From positions 1-9,686 of the forward strand of contig PAVX01000008.1 of NCBI GenBank assembly GCA_002713285.1: 9,686 bases of DNA, written 5' to 3'. The number at the start of each line of letters is the position of its first letter. Positions within the stretch are counted from its first letter, which is position 1. Below the pieces are notes generated by a model. It did no database searches, had not been told where the DNA came from, and saw nothing but the letters and a program-made list of their open reading frames with translations. Made by a program: the position numbers and the translations under genes. Positions 6,656 through 9,686 of the stretch are shown here, one piece after another. This stretch comes from Flavobacteriales bacterium (GTDB lineage: Bacteria; Bacteroidota; Bacteroidia; Flavobacteriales; TMED113).

Positions 6656-7560
6656 ATACCTAATTCAATTTTATAATTTTTAATCCACGTTAATAAATTA
6701 CCTTTGGGAGTCCAATTCAAAATATCTCTTGCTTTTTTATTGTCCGCAAGTGTTTCAAATGGCTCTAATCTTTGTTCACCATATATTTTTTCACCTCCAA
6801 ACATATCAGCAACTTCATTAATAGAAATATTTTTACCATTACCGATATTAAAAACTTCGCCATTCAGCCTATTGGAATGAGTGGCCGCTAAAATATTAGC
6901 ATTTACAACATCACCTACATAAGTGAAATCTCGTCTTTGATTACCATCATTAGTAATTGTTAATGGCTCTCCTTTTTGCATTTGCCTAGCAAAAATACCT
7001 GTCACTAAACAATATGCTCCTTCCAGACTCATCCGTTCACCATAAACATTAAAATAACGCAATGAAACTGTATCTAAGTCATAAACCTGACTAAACATAC
7101 GGCAATATTGTTCTCCAATATATTTTTGCAGTCCATAAGGAGAAAGAGGGTTCGCGGGATCTTCCTCACGTTGTGGAACACTCTGACTATCACCATAACA
7201 GGAACTGCTAGCACTATAAACAACTCGCTTAACGTTTGATTTTGAAGCGGCATATAAAATATTTAATGTCGCTGTTACGTTCGCTTCATTATATGGTAAG
7301 GGATTTTCAATGGATGGCTGAACCCTAGCTAAAGCTGCTAAATGAAATATAACATCAACACCATTTAACATATTGATTAATTTATCTGTTGCAATGATAG
7401 ATAAATCTTCCTTGAAAAATGTAGCTTGTGTATTAATATTGTCAATTTTACCGGTAGATAAGTTGTCGACAACAAGCACATCTACTCCACGATTAATTAA
7501 CATATCGACTAAATTTGAGCCAATAAAGCCGGCCCCTCCAGTAACTAATACTTTATTCAT
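6652..7560 (-). CDS. NAD-dependent nucleotide-sugar epimerase/dehydratase (extended SDR)
   Basis: This is a cytosolic extended short-chain dehydrogenase acting on a nucleotide sugar. TGGAGFIGSN (7-16) is the NAD-binding motif, and D32 in VVDNLS indicates NAD rather than NADP. The active site has the serines of SASSSCYG (116-123) and Y142-x3-K146 in PYGLQKYIGE. LRYFNVYGERM (167-177) and GNQRRDFTYVGDVV (206-219) are typical of the UDP-glucose 4-epimerase/UDP-glucuronate epimerase-decarboxylase branch. At 302 residues it is complete. The minus-strand ATGA overlap with the dehydrogenase downstream suggests the two are co-translated, so a UDP-uronic acid epimerase step is attractive. The exact reaction cannot be told from the sequence. 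It starts 9 nt after the TonB stop. Confidence 0.9.
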   Translation of the reverse strand: MNKVLVTGGAGFIGSNLVDMLINRGVDVLVVDNLSTGKIDNINTQATFFKEDLSIIATDKLINMLNGVDVIFHLAALARVQPSIENPLPYNEANVTATLNILYAASKSNVKRVVYSASSSCYGDSQSVPQREEDPANPLSPYGLQKYIGEQYCRMFSQVYDLDTVSLRYFNVYGERMSLEGAYCLVTGIFARQMQKGEPLTITNDGNQRRDFTYVGDVVNANILAATHSNRLNGEVFNIGNGKNISINEVADMFGGEKIYGEQRLEPFETLADNKKARDILNWTPKGNLLTWIKNYKIELGI

Positions 7561-7561
7561 G

Positions 7562-7579
7562 ACTGTAATTTACTGTAAT
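7562..7579. repeat. ACTGTAAT direct repeat at the TonB/epimerase junction
   Basis: ACTGTAAT occurs at 7562-7569 and again at 7572-7579, one helical turn (10 bp) apart, straddling the TonB stop codon at 7570-7572. A partial third copy, ACTGTA, is at 7595-7600. It could be a tandem protein-binding site, a small duplication at the gene seam, or chance. Confidence 0.3.
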
Positions 7580-8271
7580 GTGAAACTAATCGGGACTGTA
7601 AAACTACAACTAACAGCTTGTCCTCTCTGTTTTGCAGGAATCAAATTAGGGATAGATTTAACCAGCCTCAAAGCTTCTGCCTTAAGATGTTTATCTTGTC
7701 CTCTGACAACCTGAACATTAATAATTTTACCATCTTTACCAACATGGAAATTAACTATGATTCTTTCTGATATACCCATTTCTTTAGAAATAGCCGGATA
7801 CTCAAAGTTGTCAACAATATGCTTCATTACACCTTGCTGAAAACACGCCTGTTTTTCTTCTCTAGAAGCCGATCTATTACAACTATAAAAAATTGGCGGA
7901 TCTTCAACAACAGCAAAGAGAACCGCTTCCTCTTCCTCTTCCTCTTCTAGAATCTCTATAATTTCCTCTTCATCAGTATCTGCTTCTTCAATATCCAATT
8001 CTTCTTCTATGATAATATCATCTTCCACAATTGTAATTTTTGGTGGAGGTGGAGGTGGAGGTGGAGGTGGCTTCAGTTCTTTTTCAGTTAATGGAATAAT
8101 TTCTTCTTCAAGATCTAAAAGTTCTAAAGAACCTAAACTAGATAAACTTTGATCATATGTTTTCCATTCAAATGCTATGATAACAAACAACAACGACAAA
8201 ACTAATCCTAATTGGATAAAATAAGTCCGTTTTTTCTCTAAATCATATTTAGGGTTTTTCTTTAAAATCAT
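7570..8271 (-). CDS. TonB-family energy transducer
   Basis: TonB links the ExbB/ExbD proton-motive-force motor to outer-membrane receptors. The 233 residues show a cytoplasmic basic start, one transmembrane anchor (about 17-35), a Pro-rich segment with ten consecutive prolines (68-77), a strongly acidic stretch (about 81-115) that ends in seven consecutive Glu, and a C-terminal TonB domain (about 143-233) with the motif VGKDGKIINVQVVRG (177-191) and the typical ending FTVPISFTLQ. The proline codons alternate CCA/CCT and the Glu codons alternate GAA/GAG, making hexanucleotide runs. Bacteroidota TonB homologues of this form often sit near the oxidase genes. No exbBD lies in the window, so its receptor partners are unknown. 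The ATG is preceded by a 52-bp gap that contains a TAAATTTG box too close to the start to be convincing. Confidence 0.9.
   Translation of the reverse strand: MILKKNPKYDLEKKRTYFIQLGLVLSLLFVIIAFEWKTYDQSLSSLGSLELLDLEEEIIPLTEKELKPPPPPPPPPPKITIVEDDIIIEEELDIEEADTDEEEIIEILEEEEEEEAVLFAVVEDPPIFYSCNRSASREEKQACFQQGVMKHIVDNFEYPAISKEMGISERIIVNFHVGKDGKIINVQVVRGQDKHLKAEALRLVKSIPNLIPAKQRGQAVSCSFTVPISFTLQ
7927..7947 (-). repeat. GAAGAG hexanucleotide run encoding seven glutamates
   Basis: On the minus strand GAA and GAG codons alternate over seven codons (E109-E115 of the TonB protein). Slippage by one unit would add or remove two residues without a frameshift, so it would tune length and not switch the gene off. 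Confidence 0.55.
8041..8070 (-). repeat. CCACCT hexanucleotide run encoding ten prolines
   Basis: The minus strand carries four CCACCT units followed by CCA CCA, encoding P68-P77 of the TonB protein. The unit is a multiple of three, so slippage would lengthen or shorten the stiff periplasmic spacer in frame. Confidence 0.6.
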
Positions 8272-8323
8272 AATTAATTCAAATTTACATAAAACTAGTG
8301 ATGGCTACAAAAATTAAAAAAAT

Positions 8324-8704
8324 TTATGACAAACCAATAAGGTCTTTATACTCATTTGATGATAATAATTTATCATTTATAGCACCATCGAACTCTACCT
8401 TAATAATCCACCCATCGCCATATGGGTCGTGATTAACAAGTTCTGGATTAATTTCTAATTTATCATTTAATTCTAGCACTTTACCAGCAACTGGCATAAA
8501 TAAATCTGAAACTGTTTTAACAGCTTCGACAGATCCAAAAATATCACCAACCACTAAGTGTTGATCTAAGGTGTCTATGTCTACATAAACTATGTCACCT
8601 AACTCACTTTGAGCATAATCAGTTACACCCACAATTGCACAATCACCATCTAAAAGAACCCACTCATGATTTTCAGTGTATCGTAAATTATCTAATATTT
8701 TCAT
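8324..8704 (-). CDS. gcvH: Glycine cleavage system H protein
   Basis: GcvH is the small lipoyl carrier that shuttles the aminomethyl group between the P, T and L proteins of the cytosolic glycine cleavage system. Its 126 residues are of normal length. The lipoylation site is K63 in GSVEAVKTVSD (57-67), and the flanking DIVYVDI (37-43) and MPVAGKVLELN (70-80) hairpin is typical. YTENHEWV near the start (9-16) fits the family. It is separated by 28 nt from the oxidoreductase upstream and by 52 nt from tonB downstream. The partner genes gcvT and gcvP are not in the window. Its upstream leader resembles that of ctaB. Confidence 0.96.
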   Translation of the reverse strand: MKILDNLRYTENHEWVLLDGDCAIVGVTDYAQSELGDIVYVDIDTLDQHLVVGDIFGSVEAVKTVSDLFMPVAGKVLELNDKLEINPELVNHDPYGDGWIIKVEFDGAINDKLLSSNEYKDLIGLS

Positions 8705-8732
8705 AAATTTTTTGCTTGTAAATTTAATTAAT

Positions 8733-9686
8733 TTAATTTCTTAAACTATATATTCTTTCTATTATATTAACTACATCTATACCATCTGAAAAATCTAAAA
8801 CGTCGCCCTTTTTATTTGATTCTAATAAAGTTTGTACAACATGTGAGATCATTTTATCATGATTAGAAGCCGAGCCTTTGTAATCACCATAATCATTACA
8901 ATTAAGATTTGTATCCAATTCAGGCATAATGTAATCTTTAATATCACAATAAATAATTTTATCCATATACTGTCCTCCAATCTTAATAGTGCCCAATTCT
9001 CCAAGAATTGTAATACTACTTTCAAAATTTTTATTCCAAACAGCAGTAGAATATGTTAATGTCGCATTAATAGGATTCTTTGATAATTTATTTTTTAAAT
9101 TAAATTTAATAATACCAGAATCTTCAAACTCAACATAATCAGATTTTCTAAATGATGAAAAAGTAGCAGAGATATTATAAAAATCTCCAAAAATCCAATT
9201 TATAATATCTATAAAGTGTGAAAATTGGGTAAATAATGGTCCGCCATCTTTTTCTTTGGAACCATGCCAGTCACTATTTAAATAATAATTTTTATTTCTA
9301 TTCCAAAAACAATTCACAGATATCATATTAATTTCACCTAACAAAGAGGTGTCAATGATTTTCTTAAGCCAAGCTATTGTTGGAGAAAACCTATTTTGCA
9401 TAACTCCAAAAACAATTCTATCACATTGATTTGCTGTGGTAATAATTTGTTTAGCATCTGTAGTAGATAATGCTATTGGCTTTTCAATCACAACATGCTT
9501 TCCAGTGTTCAAAGAATTAAGAGCCATTTCAGCATGTAAATAATTAGGTGTACATATATTGATTACATCTAAATCTTGTGCAACAAGATCATCAAACGTA
9601 GAACAATAATCAATGTTATTATTAGACTTTTTCCATTCTTCTTTAGCTCGAATATCACAAACCGCAGACAACACTGCATCTTTATT
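8733..9686 (-). CDS. Gfo/Idh/MocA family sugar oxidoreductase (5' end beyond the window)
   Basis: This is an NAD(P)-dependent oxidoreductase that probably acts on a nucleotide sugar. The open frame runs off the right edge: before the GTG at 9672-9674 the codons still read N-K-D-A, as family members do at the end of the first helix. So the true start and the GxGxxG motif lie outside, about 30 residues further on. Visible residues (317) include VCDI after the second strand, INICTPNYLHAEMAL, the catalytic-lysine motif EKP (68-70 of the visible part), and the C-terminal domain with DWHGSKEKDGG (139-149) and FTQFSHFIDIINW (152-164), whose H157 is the family's conserved catalytic His. The DGG...QFSHFID pattern resembles UDP-sugar 3-dehydrogenases of polysaccharide clusters (WlbA/WbpB-like), but that is a suggestion. 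The gene ends 28 nt before gcvH. Confidence 0.88.
   Translation of the reverse strand, partial: NKDAVLSAVCDIRAKEEWKKSNNNIDYCSTFDDLVAQDLDVINICTPNYLHAEMALNSLNTGKHVVIEKPIALSTTDAKQIITTANQCDRIVFGVMQNRFSPTIAWLKKIIDTSLLGEINMISVNCFWNRNKNYYLNSDWHGSKEKDGGPLFTQFSHFIDIINWIFGDFYNISATFSSFRKSDYVEFEDSGIIKFNLKNKLSKNPINATLTYSTAVWNKNFESSITILGELGTIKIGGQYMDKIIYCDIKDYIMPELDTNLNCNDYGDYKGSASNHDKMISHVVQTLLESNKKGDVLDFSDGIDVVNIIERIYSLRN
8741..8748 (-). promoter_or_regulatory. Promoter-like box upstream of gcvH
   Basis: The minus strand reads TAGTTTAA, near the TAnnTTTG consensus but without the final G. It lies 44 nt upstream of the gcvH ATG, inside the last codons of the oxidoreductase. It counts mainly because the ctaB leader has a matching box 45 nt upstream of its start. 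Confidence 0.2.

Noticed and set aside
7373..7714. 113-codon plus-strand frame spanning the epimerase start and TonB end
   Set aside because: It runs antisense across two well-supported genes and its product has no plausible features.
8276..8283. TAAATTTG box on the minus strand as tonB promoter
   Set aside because: It ends only about 4 nt before the tonB ATG, which would put the transcript start at or inside the codon; a chance match in AT-rich DNA is likelier.
8859..9059. 66-codon plus-strand frame inside the Gfo/Idh gene
   Set aside because: Low-complexity Ile-rich translation, antisense to a motif-bearing gene.
9672..9674. GTG as start of the Gfo/Idh gene
   Set aside because: The frame stays open to the window edge with family-like residues before it, and starting here would remove the Rossmann GxGxxG region.
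1..9686. tRNA or rRNA genes, CRISPR arrays, insertion sequences, prophage or defence genes
   Set aside because: I looked for long repeats, transposase-like frames, and regularly spaced repeats and found none; nearly all sequence is accounted for by the listed genes.

Overview
The window looks like a chromosomal segment of an AT-rich member of the Bacteroidota, probably a marine or other aquatic lineage. The grounds are the gene set (a Bacteroidota-style SCO / COX IV / two COX III / heme O synthase cluster, next to a TonB protein and gcvH), low GC throughout, almost no Shine-Dalgarno sequences, use of GTG and TTG starts, and boxes matching the Bacteroidota -7 promoter consensus TAnnTTTG. The family assignments rest on motifs visible in the translations; the taxonomy is inference.

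Layout: a possible gene tail (1-35, +) is followed 2 nt later by an M20 metallopeptidase (38-1396, +). All other genes are on the minus strand and are read from right to left: a Gfo/Idh/MocA oxidoreductase whose N-terminus lies outside the window (8733-9686), gcvH (8324-8704), a TonB-family protein (7570-8271), an extended-SDR sugar-nucleotide epimerase (6652-7560), a short UDP-sugar dehydrogenase (5810-6655), ctaB (4904-5767), a short COX III paralogue (4326-4889), canonical COX III (3457-4248), COX IV (3127-3444), SCO (2390-3127), a 74-residue CAMC membrane protein (2163-2387) and tsaB (1452-2159). M20 and tsaB converge across 55 bp. No stretch longer than about 80 bp lacks a gene, and there are no RNA genes, mobile elements or CRISPR arrays that I can recognise.

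Functionally the centre (2163-5767) is an aa3-type cytochrome c oxidase accessory block: CtaB makes heme O, SCO handles copper delivery to CuA, and the COX III, COX III-like and COX IV proteins are accessory subunits. Catalytic subunits I and II are not in the window. The small CAMC protein is an uncharacterised member of this block and the best candidate for something undescribed. The right part mixes housekeeping genes (gcvH, tonB) with three sugar-nucleotide genes that suggest cell-surface polysaccharide synthesis. The dehydrogenase keeps its catalytic residues but has no C-terminal UDP-binding domain.

Non-coding signals are modest but present: a perfect-stem intrinsic terminator lying inside the 3' coding end of the M20 gene, a weak terminator plus promoter pair splitting the oxidase genes, a palindrome just upstream of ctaB, and a similar AT-rich leader shared by ctaB and gcvH.
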